From contig JACJYO010000018.1 of the NCBI GenBank assembly GCA_020636075.1, positions 1-29,030 of the forward strand: a stretch of 29,030 bases of DNA, given 5' to 3'. This document shows, in pieces, positions 22,097 to 28,872 of the stretch. The DNA comes from Lewinellaceae bacterium (GTDB lineage Bacteria > Bacteroidota > Bacteroidia > Chitinophagales > Saprospiraceae). A program made the position numbers and the translations under genes. Each line of letters starts with the position of its first letter. Within the stretch, counting starts at the first letter, position 1. Under the pieces are notes generated by a model. It made no database searches and was not told the DNA's origin. It saw only the letters and a program-made list of their open reading frames with translations.

Positions 22097-22981
22097 ATGA
22101 AAAAAATAATTTTAATTCTCGCAGCTATTGTCCTTTCTTTCTCATGTGAAAGAGAACAACCATCACTTTCTCTGGATCTGGACGAGCTAGTTATTGGGCA
22201 GATCACCAACGCAGATCACCTGGAGCTACTGGGCAGCGCGGATTTGCCCATGAGCATTCGGCACTATGTGCAAAACCACCACGCTCCTTTCGAAATAGGC
22301 CTCGCGTTTATGGCTCCTGGGATGGGGTATGAGATCATGCTGGAAAACGGCCTTTGCCTGTTTTTTGATATGAACGGGCAACATCTCGGCCACAATGGCA
22401 CGCATGACGACTGGGACAACCATCATGGCTGGAATTTTTCCGGCAACAACCCCTGTTTGTTCGGCGACTTGCTCGATCCGGCAGATCTGCCACAGGCTGC
22501 TCTTGACTATATCAACGTACATTATCCCGGCATTTCTGTTGTAACAGTAGCCGTCAAGCCAAGTGGCAACCTTGGCGTTGAACTGAGCGATGGGACGGTA
22601 TTGATGTTCGGCCCCGGTGGCGATTTTATCTTCCAGTGGAACAGCCAGAATGCTGGCGTCCAGCATGGCCATGATCACGGCCTGAACGCTGGCTTTACCT
22701 GGCACTGTGAGAATGACGGGCATGTTGGGCCGGGCCACGGAGGGCACCACGGCCAGGTGGGCGCCCCATTAAATCAGGAAGGCCCCTGCCTGGGTGGTAC
22801 TGGGATAACAGTTACCGACCTGCCGCAGTTTGTCAGTGATTATCTGGATATTAATTATCCGGGAGCAACGGTCCTTCACGCTGTACAAACCTATAGTGGC
22901 AAGTACTTCCTGCGATTGTCCGACTGCATCAGGTTGGTATTTGACGCGGAGGGGAATATACTTTTCGATAGCGGCAACTGA
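22097..22981 (+). CDS. His-rich lipoprotein with three PepSY-like repeats
   Basis: The 294-residue protein has a lipoprotein signal (VLSFSCERE). Three units of about 50 residues share the plan LP-x-Y-x-HYPG-V-A-x-V-L-DG-x-L-FD-x-G: about 50-100, 133-182 and 237-287 (for example ADLPQAALDYINVHYPG and TDLPQFVSDYLDINYPG). This is the PepSY-like (PF11396) pattern of Bacteroidota exported proteins. The linkers are His-rich: HLGHNGTHDDWDNHHGW after unit 1, and GVQHGHDHG plus VGPGHGGHHGQ between units 2 and 3. Metal binding at the cell surface or in the periplasm is plausible; known PepSY-like proteins have no established catalytic role. It is preceded by a 122-base gap with only a weak TTTG/CGCTTTTG promoter candidate at 22015-22047. 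Confidence 0.7.
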   Translation: MKKIILILAAIVLSFSCEREQPSLSLDLDELVIGQITNADHLELLGSADLPMSIRHYVQNHHAPFEIGLAFMAPGMGYEIMLENGLCLFFDMNGQHLGHNGTHDDWDNHHGWNFSGNNPCLFGDLLDPADLPQAALDYINVHYPGISVVTVAVKPSGNLGVELSDGTVLMFGPGGDFIFQWNSQNAGVQHGHDHGLNAGFTWHCENDGHVGPGHGGHHGQVGAPLNQEGPCLGGTGITVTDLPQFVSDYLDINYPGATVLHAVQTYSGKYFLRLSDCIRLVFDAEGNILFDSGN

Positions 22982-23041
22982 TTAATAGGAACATAGGTGA
23001 GGGTTCTCCGGAAAATCTGATGGAGCAGTTGTCTTCCTGGC

Positions 23042-23353
23042 AAGCTTGGAGCCCTTATCAACAGCCTGGTGCTCATCGGTGGCTCCGTTAACATCACCTA
23101 TGAGGCGGTGGGGCGCATTCTGGAGCCTCAGCATTCCAATGCGGAGGGCATGGTGTTGTTCGCCATTATCGGCGTGGCGGTCAACGGCTATGCCGCCCGG
23201 AAGCTGAGCAGCGGCAAGACGAGGAACAAGTGGGTCGTCTTCTGGCACCTCCTGGAGGACATCGGCTGGGGGGGTGTGCTGGTAGTGGCTATTGTTTTGC
23301 TGTTCAAAGACATCCACTATCTCGACCCGGCCCCATCAACCTGGAGAAAATGA
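23042..23353 (+). pseudogene. CDF (CzcD-like) zinc transporter fragment
   Basis: The frame LGALINSLVLIGGSV, YEAVGRILEPQHSNAEGM, FAIIGVAVNGYAARKLSSGK and WHLLEDIGWGGVLVVAIVLLF, DIHYLDPAP is the TM3 to TM6 region of a CzcD-type cation diffusion facilitator, including the TM5 HxxxD site (HLLED). It lacks TM1-TM2 and the cytoplasmic C-terminal domain: the match begins abruptly near 23042 and ends after LDPA in an unrelated TWRK and a TGA. There is also a codon missing in the usual EDVLGW (here EDIGW). It can no longer encode a working transporter. The fragment was probably left by recombination before the ArsR-MerTP unit. Both ends lack a start or natural stop. Confidence 0.75.
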
Positions 23354-23435
23354 TAACTCAATTAACATGGCTCAACTCTATGCCCATAGATAAGAAGGGG
23401 GCTTATGGTAGTTCTTTGCAAGGGTGTTAAACACT

Positions 23436-23455
23436 ATTTAAGTATTTGCTTAAAT
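23436..23455 (+). promoter_or_regulatory. ArsR-family operator overlapping the -33 element
   Basis: ATTTAAGTATTTGCTTAAAT is a perfect 7-bp inverted repeat (ATTTAAG / CTTAAAT) with a 6-base spacer that contains the -33 TTTG. The ArsR-type repressor encoded 40 bases downstream would block polymerase here and release it on metal binding. AT-rich dyads of this form are typical ArsR/SmtB sites; that this regulator binds it is inferred from position. Confidence 0.65.
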
Positions 23456-23476
23456 GCTTAATGTATTGTATTTTTG
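23445..23476 (+). promoter_or_regulatory. Promoter of the ArsR-MerTP operon
   Basis: TTTG at 23445-23448 and TATTTTTG at 23469-23476 match the -33 and -7 elements exactly, 20 bases apart. Transcription should start near 23483, ahead of the ATG at 23496. Confidence 0.75.
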
Positions 23477-23495
23477 CTACTCAAAATGCACGAGT

Positions 23496-23870
23496 ATGGC
23501 TTTTAAGAACAAATGTATCAGGGTTTTTGCCGATCAGGTACAGATTTCAACCTGTAGGAAAAAAATCGCTGAAAATGAGGCGTCGTTCACCGCACTGTCA
23601 AATGTTCTGGCTCTTGCAGGTAATGGCGTTCGGCTCAAGATCTTGTATCTCCTTTCGGAAGAAACGGAACTTTGCCCGTGCGACCTGGCGGACATTCTTG
23701 AAATGACTGTGCCTGCGATTTCACAACACTTGCGTAAGTTAAAGGATGCGAAGATCGTGAAAACCCGTAAAGAAGGGCAAACCATATTTTACGCTTTAAG
23801 AGAAGACCACTTACCTATCATCGAACCGCTGTTTCAGCATATTGATAACGCTAAAGGCGTCTTAGCATGA
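23496..23870 (+). CDS. ArsR/SmtB-family metal-responsive repressor
   Basis: ATG 23496 gives 124 residues; the frame is open up to 23454 but that part covers the promoter. The winged-helix core is LSNVLALAGNGVRLKILYLL, ELCPCDLADIL (Cys60, Cys62), then the recognition helix VPAISQHLRKLKDAKIVKT and the wing GQTIFYAL. The ELCxCD motif is the alpha-3 metal/As sensor known from ArsR and CadC-type proteins, and Cys7 and Cys20 near the N-terminus could complete a CadC-like thiolate site for a soft metal (Cd, Pb, Hg). It overlaps MerTP by four bases (ATGA), so it should repress its own operon through the dyad at 23436-23455. Confidence 0.88.
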   Translation: MAFKNKCIRVFADQVQISTCRKKIAENEASFTALSNVLALAGNGVRLKILYLLSEETELCPCDLADILEMTVPAISQHLRKLKDAKIVKTRKEGQTIFYALREDHLPIIEPLFQHIDNAKGVLA

Positions 23871-24484
23871 AACTCACAAGTAATATTTCCGGCTTAGGGA
23901 TTATGACGGCCATCGCAGCATCATTATGTTGCATCACTCCTGTATTAGCCGCATTGGCTGGAATAAGTGGCTTGGCTTCCACTTTTACATGGCTCGAACC
24001 CGCCCGCCCTTATTTCATTGGCGCAACTGTATTGGTATTGGGTTTTGCCTGGTATCAAAAACTAGGAATCGAAAGGAAAAATGACGTTCATTGTGATTGT
24101 GAAATGGATGCAAAGCCTTCTTTTTGGCAGACCAAAAAGTTTCTGGGCAGTGTTACACTTGTCGCAGCGCTGTTATTGGCGTTCCCGAACTATGCCCCCA
24201 TATTTTTCCCTAAAACTGAAAATGCGGCAGTTGTCTCCTCACAGGATTATATTCAGAAAGTAGAATTCACCATCAAAGGCATGACCTGTACGGGGTGTGA
24301 GCATCATGTAAAAAGCGAAGTAAGGAAATTGGATGGGATCATTGAGGTGGCGGTTTCCTACGAAAAAGGCAACGCTGTTGTAAAATTTGATAAAAGCAAG
24401 ACCTCCGTCAAAGCAATTACGGCTACCATTAATTCAACCGGGTACAAGGTTGTAAAACATCGGATAATAACGAACTCCTCCTAA
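23867..24484 (+). CDS. merT: MerTP: mercuric-type transporter fused to an HMA domain
   Basis: The 205-residue protein has three membrane helices (about 5-33, 45-66 and 92-110) and a C-terminal HMA domain (about 130-198). Cys21-Cys22 in SLCCITP match the TM1 vicinal pair of MerT; Cys76 and Cys78 (HCDCE) form the cytoplasmic pair; Cys141 and Cys144 (GMTCTGCEHH) are the MerP-type site. In known Hg systems this relay passes Hg(II) from MerP through MerT to MerA. No MerA, MerB or MerR is visible in the window, so the ion could be Hg(II) reduced elsewhere or another thiophilic metal. The MerT and MerP fusion is common in Bacteroidota. It is translationally coupled to the ArsR gene. Confidence 0.85.
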   Translation: MKLTSNISGLGIMTAIAASLCCITPVLAALAGISGLASTFTWLEPARPYFIGATVLVLGFAWYQKLGIERKNDVHCDCEMDAKPSFWQTKKFLGSVTLVAALLLAFPNYAPIFFPKTENAAVVSSQDYIQKVEFTIKGMTCTGCEHHVKSEVRKLDGIIEVAVSYEKGNAVVKFDKSKTSVKAITATINSTGYKVVKHRIITNSS

Positions 24485-24495
24485 CAACAATTCCT

Positions 24496-24714
24496 ATGGA
24501 AACGTCTAATATCATTCTTCAATCGACAATCACCTGTCCTAACTGCCTGCATCAAAAGGAAGAAACCATGCCGGCCGATGCTTGCCAGTTTTTTTATGAG
24601 TGCGACAACTGCAAAACAGTGCTCAAACCAAAAGCAGGTGATTGTTGTGTCTTCTGTAGCTACGGAACCGTGCAATGTCCCCCGATGCAAAAAGCAGAGA
24701 AGAGTTGTTGTTAA
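24496..24714 (+). CDS. GDCCVxC-domain protein, copy 2 (intact)
   Basis: The 72-residue protein has ten or more Cys: TCPNC, DACQFFYECDNC, GDCCVFCSYGTVQCPP and a final SCC. It starts at ATG 24496, 11 bases after the MerTP stop, so it is in the same operon. The GDCCVxC family is named after its motif and includes selenoprotein forms; here every position is Cys. There is no signal peptide, so it acts in the cytoplasm, where its thiols could receive the metal delivered by MerTP. That role is inferred from linkage. The window holds a second member (12044) and a degenerate third (28665). Confidence 0.85.
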   Translation: METSNIILQSTITCPNCLHQKEETMPADACQFFYECDNCKTVLKPKAGDCCVFCSYGTVQCPPMQKAEKSCC

Positions 24715-24756
24715 GGATCTGAAGTTGGGATAAAAAAGGATAAAGTTAAAAAGCTT

Positions 24757-25134
24757 ATGGACATACCAAAAAATTTAACTGGAGACATCAAAACGCGCCT
24801 CCGTAGCATCGAAGGACAGGTACGGGGAATCATCAAAATGCTGGATGAAGACAAGAATCCTGAGCAAGTTCTCATGCAGTTCAAGGCCGTTCAAAAGGCA
24901 TTGGACAAAACACACTATTTGCTGTTAGATGAGGTTTACCGGAAGGCCCTTGCTATAAAAATAGTGGAGACAGTGGATGCTTGTCCCGGAAATTGTGGAA
25001 ACGAAGAGCGGATTGAATATATCAGACAGCAATTTCCCGAGCTTGAACTGAACGATATTACCCAGAAAATGACAGAAATAATATCACTGAAAGAAAGGAT
25101 CGATAATCTTAAAAATGGCGACTCCCCTGCATAG
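24757..25134 (+). CDS. CsoR/FrmR-family (DUF156) regulator with atypical metal site
   Basis: The 125-residue protein has the all-helical CsoR fold start (RLRSIEGQVRGIIKMLDED, then VLMQFKAVQKALDKTHYLLLDEV). The canonical copper ligands of CsoR (a Cys in helix alpha-2 and a His-xxx-Cys in the alpha-2/alpha-3 region) are not seen: the equivalent stretches read NPEQVLMQ and DEVYRKAL. In their place there is a Cys pair, CPGNC (Cys76 to Cys80), and an extended Glu/Lys-rich tail. The protein may sense a different ion or a thiol/aldehyde, or dimerise differently. It sits 42 bases after the GDCCVxC gene and could repress the promoter at 25191-25224. Confidence 0.85.
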   Translation: MDIPKNLTGDIKTRLRSIEGQVRGIIKMLDEDKNPEQVLMQFKAVQKALDKTHYLLLDEVYRKALAIKIVETVDACPGNCGNEERIEYIRQQFPELELNDITQKMTEIISLKERIDNLKNGDSPA

Positions 25135-25190
25135 TTTCTAAGCCTGTTTTACCTATCAATTTCTTTTCACATAATTTTTTCCATTTTCTA

Positions 25191-25224
25191 TTTGCAGACC
25201 ACCCCACCTGCCCATCTACCTTTG
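25191..25224 (+). promoter_or_regulatory. Promoter of the thioredoxin-fold/HMA/TonB-receptor group
   Basis: TTTG at 25191-25194 and TACCTTTG at 25217-25224 are exact -33 and -7 elements, 22 bases apart. The spacer is unusually C-rich (ACCACCCCACCTGCCC). CsoR/RcnR-type sites carry a 4-6 base G/C tract, so the regulator encoded just upstream may bind between the two elements. Start is expected near 25231, before the ATG at 25258. Confidence 0.6.
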
Positions 25225-25257
25225 TAATATCCTTTTAATCCTTAAATAGAGAAAGTT

Positions 25258-25527
25258 ATGAAACGACAAGTTGAAGTTTTCACAGCCAATTGCCCTGTTT
25301 GTGATCCCGTAGTGCAAATGGTGCAGGAACTGGCATGCGATCAATGTGAGATTATCATTTATGATATGGTGAAACAGAATAAGGATAAACCCTTTCTGAA
25401 TAAATTAGCAGAATATGGTGTGAACCGGCTTCCCGCTGTGACTGTAAACGGTAAGCTATTAGATTGCTGCCGGAATAAAGCTATCACCAGGGACGATTTG
25501 GTAAAAGCAGGTATTGGAGAACGGTAA
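25258..25527 (+). CDS. Small thioredoxin-fold protein with CPVC motif
   Basis: The 89-residue protein has a glutaredoxin/thioredoxin-like fold: beta strand VEVFTANCPVC (Cys12, Cys15) then a helix, ACDQC, and a cis-proline region RLPAVTVNGKLLDCC. No signal peptide is present, so it is cytoplasmic. It resembles small thiol oxidoreductases found beside metal-binding genes, and could reduce the Cys pairs of the MerTP or GDCCVxC proteins or bind the metal itself. Two extra Cys (CC near residue 67) are unusual for glutaredoxins. It stands behind its own promoter and before the HMA gene. Confidence 0.8.
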   Translation: MKRQVEVFTANCPVCDPVVQMVQELACDQCEIIIYDMVKQNKDKPFLNKLAEYGVNRLPAVTVNGKLLDCCRNKAITRDDLVKAGIGER

Positions 25528-25536
25528 ATTAAGGAA

Positions 25537-25585
25537 GCGGAAAAAAATAACATGAGTTTTACCAAATCGGGAAGTTATTTTTCGC
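25537..25585 (+). terminator. Imperfect inverted repeat, possible terminator or attenuator
   Basis: GCGGAAAAAAATAAC (25537-25551) is nearly complementary to GTTATTTTTCGC (25574-25585), with a 22-base loop. It follows the thioredoxin-fold stop by about ten bases. The stem is AT-rich, so the call is weak; the interval to the HMA gene (to 25670) shows no exact TANNTTTG, so readthrough is possible. Confidence 0.35.
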
Positions 25586-25676
25586 TGACTCCTAAGGTCA
25601 TCTTATGCCAAAGCAACCGGCAAATTAACCATCATTAATAAAATCTAAATTGAATTAAACATAAAAAGTAATGATC

Positions 25677-26039
25677 ATGAAAAGAGCAGTTTTTGTATGC
25701 CTATTTTGTTTAGGAAGCTTACTCTTCAGTACTGGAGTAAAGGCACAGACACAACAAGAGGAAAAGACATCGACAACTGAACAAATCGACAAAAAAGCCA
25801 CCAAGCTTCTTTTAACGGTCGAAGGCATGAGTTGTCAGGCCGGATGCGCAGATGGTATCGATCATAAGTTGAGCCAACAGGAAGGAATAATAAAAAATAA
25901 AACCACCTATGCCACCGGCACCTCGGTAATCTGGTACGACGAAAAAGTGATTTCGGAAAAAAAGATTATTGAACTGATTAAAGACCGGGGCTTCAAGGCG
26001 GCGGTTGAGAAGGATGATAACAAGAGAAAAGATCCATAA
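25677..26039 (+). CDS. Exported HMA-domain protein with CxxxC metal motif
   Basis: ATG 25677 (or 25671, two codons more) gives about 120 residues. The first 23 are a signal peptide ending VKAQ. The HMA domain (about 43-112) has LLLTVEGMSCQAGCADGID, i.e. Cys-x-x-x-Cys rather than CxxC, a form seen in several Bacteroidota periplasmic HMA proteins. It should bind a soft metal in the periplasm and exchange it with the HMA domains of the TonB receptor and MerTP. It is followed 39 bases later by the receptor gene. Confidence 0.82.
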   Translation: MKRAVFVCLFCLGSLLFSTGVKAQTQQEEKTSTTEQIDKKATKLLLTVEGMSCQAGCADGIDHKLSQQEGIIKNKTTYATGTSVIWYDEKVISEKKIIELIKDRGFKAAVEKDDNKRKDP

Positions 26040-26078
26040 AAGAGCTTGGTGAGTTTTTTTGAATCTAAAAAATTACTG

Positions 26079-28634
26079 ATGATCCATGACAAAAGCAGTA
26101 TCATCCTGCTTATCTCATTCCTTCTCTGGCCGGTGTTTTCTTTCAGCCAGGCAGGAGTGATAAAAGGTAAGGTGATCGATGCAGAAACAGGTACGACATT
26201 AGTTGGTGCAACGGTACTTATAGAAAGTGAATTTACCGATGCTGCTACCGATAAAAACGGTATCTATGGCTTTACCAGCCTTAACGCAGGCAGCTATTAT
26301 GTCGAAGTAATGTTCCTGGGTTATCAAAAGCAAACCCGCTTGGCGGTCCTGGATACACAGGACACACTTACTTTGGATTTCGGGTTAGCTCCCTTAACGG
26401 CAAAATTAACGGAAGTGGTGGTCACCGCTTCCGAACAGGACTTTCTAAATGAACCTATGCCCGCCACCCGAATGGAGGTCACTCAAATTGAACGGATGGC
26501 TTCCACTAACACAGCAGAGCTGATGGAAGAGGTAGGCGGAGTTTCTGTGGCAAGAGCCGGAAATTGGGGCTCCAAACCTTATTTCCAGGGTATGACCGAT
26601 AGCCGGGTGCTTATGTTCATTGATGGTATCAAAACAACTCAGTCGTGTCCTATGGGTATGGATGCCTGCACCGCTACTATTGAACCCGATATGATCAACA
26701 GTGTGGATATTCTGGTCGGCCCAGGAAGCGCGCAATTCGGTTCAGGGAACATGGGCGGGATCATAAGCATCAGTACGATTGGTCCCCGGTACAGGTATTT
26801 GGATAAATTCAAAGCTGACCTTGATATTGCAGGCCGCTACAAATCGGTTTCCAATTCTCGTACAGGTGTTCTAACCTTTAAAGGTGGGAACAAAAAATTT
26901 GACTTTGCTGCCGGGGCAGGCGGCGGATGGCACGGCAACTACAAAATACCTTCTCCAGATAGCTATACCTTCTTTCCCCAAAGTGAAATTCCACATAGCG
27001 GCTTCAACAGTAGATGGCTCCATCTCAACGCCCGCTACCGTCCGGGTACTGGTCATCAAATTTCATTTATTTCACAACTCTACCGGGGTGATTCCATCGG
27101 CTGGCCCAGCCGGATGCCGGATACCTACACCATTATCCCAAAGGAAAAAAGGGATTTACTGGCCGTAAAATACGAAATGGAGCATGATGGAAGTTTTTTC
27201 AAAAAGCTGGAAGCCTCAATCGGCTATCAACCCATGTTTCATAATATGGTCAATTACCCCCCCGGTAGTACCCGTTTTAATGGAAATTCTCAAACCGACA
27301 ACTACCAGGCATCTGTTAAGACCTATTTTTCTGTTAGAGAAAAACATGCCTTAACAGTAGGAATAGAAGGATTTATCTGGAAAATGAATGCCGACCGACA
27401 AACTATTTTCGAAAACACCTCCTCTCCCTTTGTATCCATTCTCAATCAGGGGATCATGTATGAAAGCGGGTTATTTGTTCTCGACCGCTTCGTATATAAT
27501 GATCAATTCACAATTGATGCCGGCCTCCGCATAAACTATGTTCTTTCGGATGCACTACCAGCCGAAGCTGGTATCTTATCCGGCGATTTAAAAGACGAAC
27601 AACTGGTGTGGACAGGCAATATTGCACCATTGTACAGGATAAACAAGCATTTATCTTTATATGCTTCACTGGTTAAAGGATTCAATGCAGCGACCCCCGT
27701 TGACCGTTTTATCAATGCTCCAATGCTGGACGGGTTTTATCACTACGGAAACCCTGATCTTCGCCCGGAAATCAACATTAGTAAAAAAGTGGGGATCAGA
27801 GGAATGCATAATAAATGGAGTTGGAGCGCAGAATATTTTCATAACAGCATCACCAATTTGATTGAACGTGGAATAGATGCTTCTGTCGCTTCCCCGATTC
27901 CAGGCCTGCGTGGTGTCAGGCGTTCACAAAATATTACCAAGGGCGTCATTACTGGCCTGAGCGCCTACATGAGTTATTACGCCACGTCGTCCTTACAAAT
28001 TGCGTTGAATGCTTCATATCTCTATGGCATTGATAGGGGCAAAAACCCACTGCCGAATATTGCCCCTTTTGAGTTCAACCCCAAGATCACCTATGAAAAC
28101 CTGGAAAAGGATTTTTGGCTGACGCTAAGAGCCGATATCGCCGCCGAACAAAATCGATTTGCACCTGGATACGCCGAAATTTACACACCCGGATATGTTG
28201 TTTTTGACTTTTCCGGAGGATGGAAAGTTTCCAAATTGATGGAACTGTCAGTGGGAATGAACAATCTGGCCAACCGGTATTATCGCAAACATCTCAACAT
28301 GGCCCAACTGCCGGAGCCAGGGCGGAATGTCTCTGCATCCATCAAAATCACCTTACCGGTAATTGGAAAAGAAACCGGTAAACCCAAATTAAAAGACGCC
28401 AGGCTGGTCACGCTGAAAATAGAAGGAATGGCCTGCCAGTTTTGCGCCAAAACCGTGAGAGAAAGATCAGAAGCTTTGCCCGAGGTGATCCAGTCAATCG
28501 TCTACTTGCAGGATGGGAAGGCAGAAATCATTGTTGGGAGAGAGGTTTCGCTTGATGAGTTGACCGAATCTATAGAGCGAGCCGGGTTTAAGGTACAAAT
28601 CCTTTCTGTTGTTCCTTATGAACACGATCAATAA
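26079..28634 (+). CDS. TonB-dependent receptor with C-terminal HMA domain
   Basis: ATG 26079 is the start (851 aa); TTG 26046 would extend it in front of the signal peptide. Order: signal peptide (to about 27), carboxypeptidase-regulatory-like domain (VIKGKVIDAETGTTLVGATV, to about 107), plug (from LTEVVVTASEQ to about 235, with GSGNMGGIISIST), a 22-strand type barrel (about 240-765) ending in FDFSGGW and LSVGMNNLANRYYRK, and then residues about 780-851 as an HMA domain (KIEGMACQFCAKTVRERSE, Cys786 and Cys789). The plug also has CPMGMDAC (Cys190, Met192, Met194, Cys197), a likely soft-metal site. TonB receptors import metal complexes; an HMA after the last barrel strand is rare and would project into the periplasm. 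Its neighbour is a free HMA protein. Confidence 0.9.
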   Translation: MIHDKSSIILLISFLLWPVFSFSQAGVIKGKVIDAETGTTLVGATVLIESEFTDAATDKNGIYGFTSLNAGSYYVEVMFLGYQKQTRLAVLDTQDTLTLDFGLAPLTAKLTEVVVTASEQDFLNEPMPATRMEVTQIERMASTNTAELMEEVGGVSVARAGNWGSKPYFQGMTDSRVLMFIDGIKTTQSCPMGMDACTATIEPDMINSVDILVGPGSAQFGSGNMGGIISISTIGPRYRYLDKFKADLDIAGRYKSVSNSRTGVLTFKGGNKKFDFAAGAGGGWHGNYKIPSPDSYTFFPQSEIPHSGFNSRWLHLNARYRPGTGHQISFISQLYRGDSIGWPSRMPDTYTIIPKEKRDLLAVKYEMEHDGSFFKKLEASIGYQPMFHNMVNYPPGSTRFNGNSQTDNYQASVKTYFSVREKHALTVGIEGFIWKMNADRQTIFENTSSPFVSILNQGIMYESGLFVLDRFVYNDQFTIDAGLRINYVLSDALPAEAGILSGDLKDEQLVWTGNIAPLYRINKHLSLYASLVKGFNAATPVDRFINAPMLDGFYHYGNPDLRPEINISKKVGIRGMHNKWSWSAEYFHNSITNLIERGIDASVASPIPGLRGVRRSQNITKGVITGLSAYMSYYATSSLQIALNASYLYGIDRGKNPLPNIAPFEFNPKITYENLEKDFWLTLRADIAAEQNRFAPGYAEIYTPGYVVFDFSGGWKVSKLMELSVGMNNLANRYYRKHLNMAQLPEPGRNVSASIKITLPVIGKETGKPKLKDARLVTLKIEGMACQFCAKTVRERSEALPEVIQSIVYLQDGKAEIIVGREVSLDELTESIERAGFKVQILSVVPYEHDQ

Positions 28635-28664
28635 GCAACTTTCAGATCTTCCACTATGGCCTCA

Positions 28665-28738
28665 TCCGGGCTAACTGCCAGCATCAAAGGGAAGAAATTA
28701 TGCCGGCCGATGCTTGCTGTTTTTTTATGAATACGACA
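28665..28738 (+). pseudogene. Degenerate third copy of a GDCCVxC gene
   Basis: The bases match 24540-24606 of copy 2 closely, including an identical 18-mer ATGCCGGCCGATGCTTGC (28700-28717 and 24568-24585) and TTTTTTTATGA after it. The match loses two bases after the 18-mer and then fades before the GDCCVxC motif. No start codon or open frame remains. It marks a duplication that flanks the CsoR-to-receptor block, or the relic of an older gene order. Confidence 0.65.
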
Positions 28739-28872
28739 CCGGATAACAACCCGAGCTGTTTTTCAAAAACCTTCGGAGGAGCGCGACAGATTATGCCATG
28801 CAGTTTAACAAACGAAGGACGGAGGCTTCTCATCGTGAAACTGATAGAGGTGGAGAAGAAAATACATTCAGC

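Noticed and set aside
23867..24484. Calling the region a mercury resistance (mer) operon
   Set aside because: MerTP is present but MerA, MerB and MerR are not seen and the regulator is of ArsR type, so only the transporter is named.
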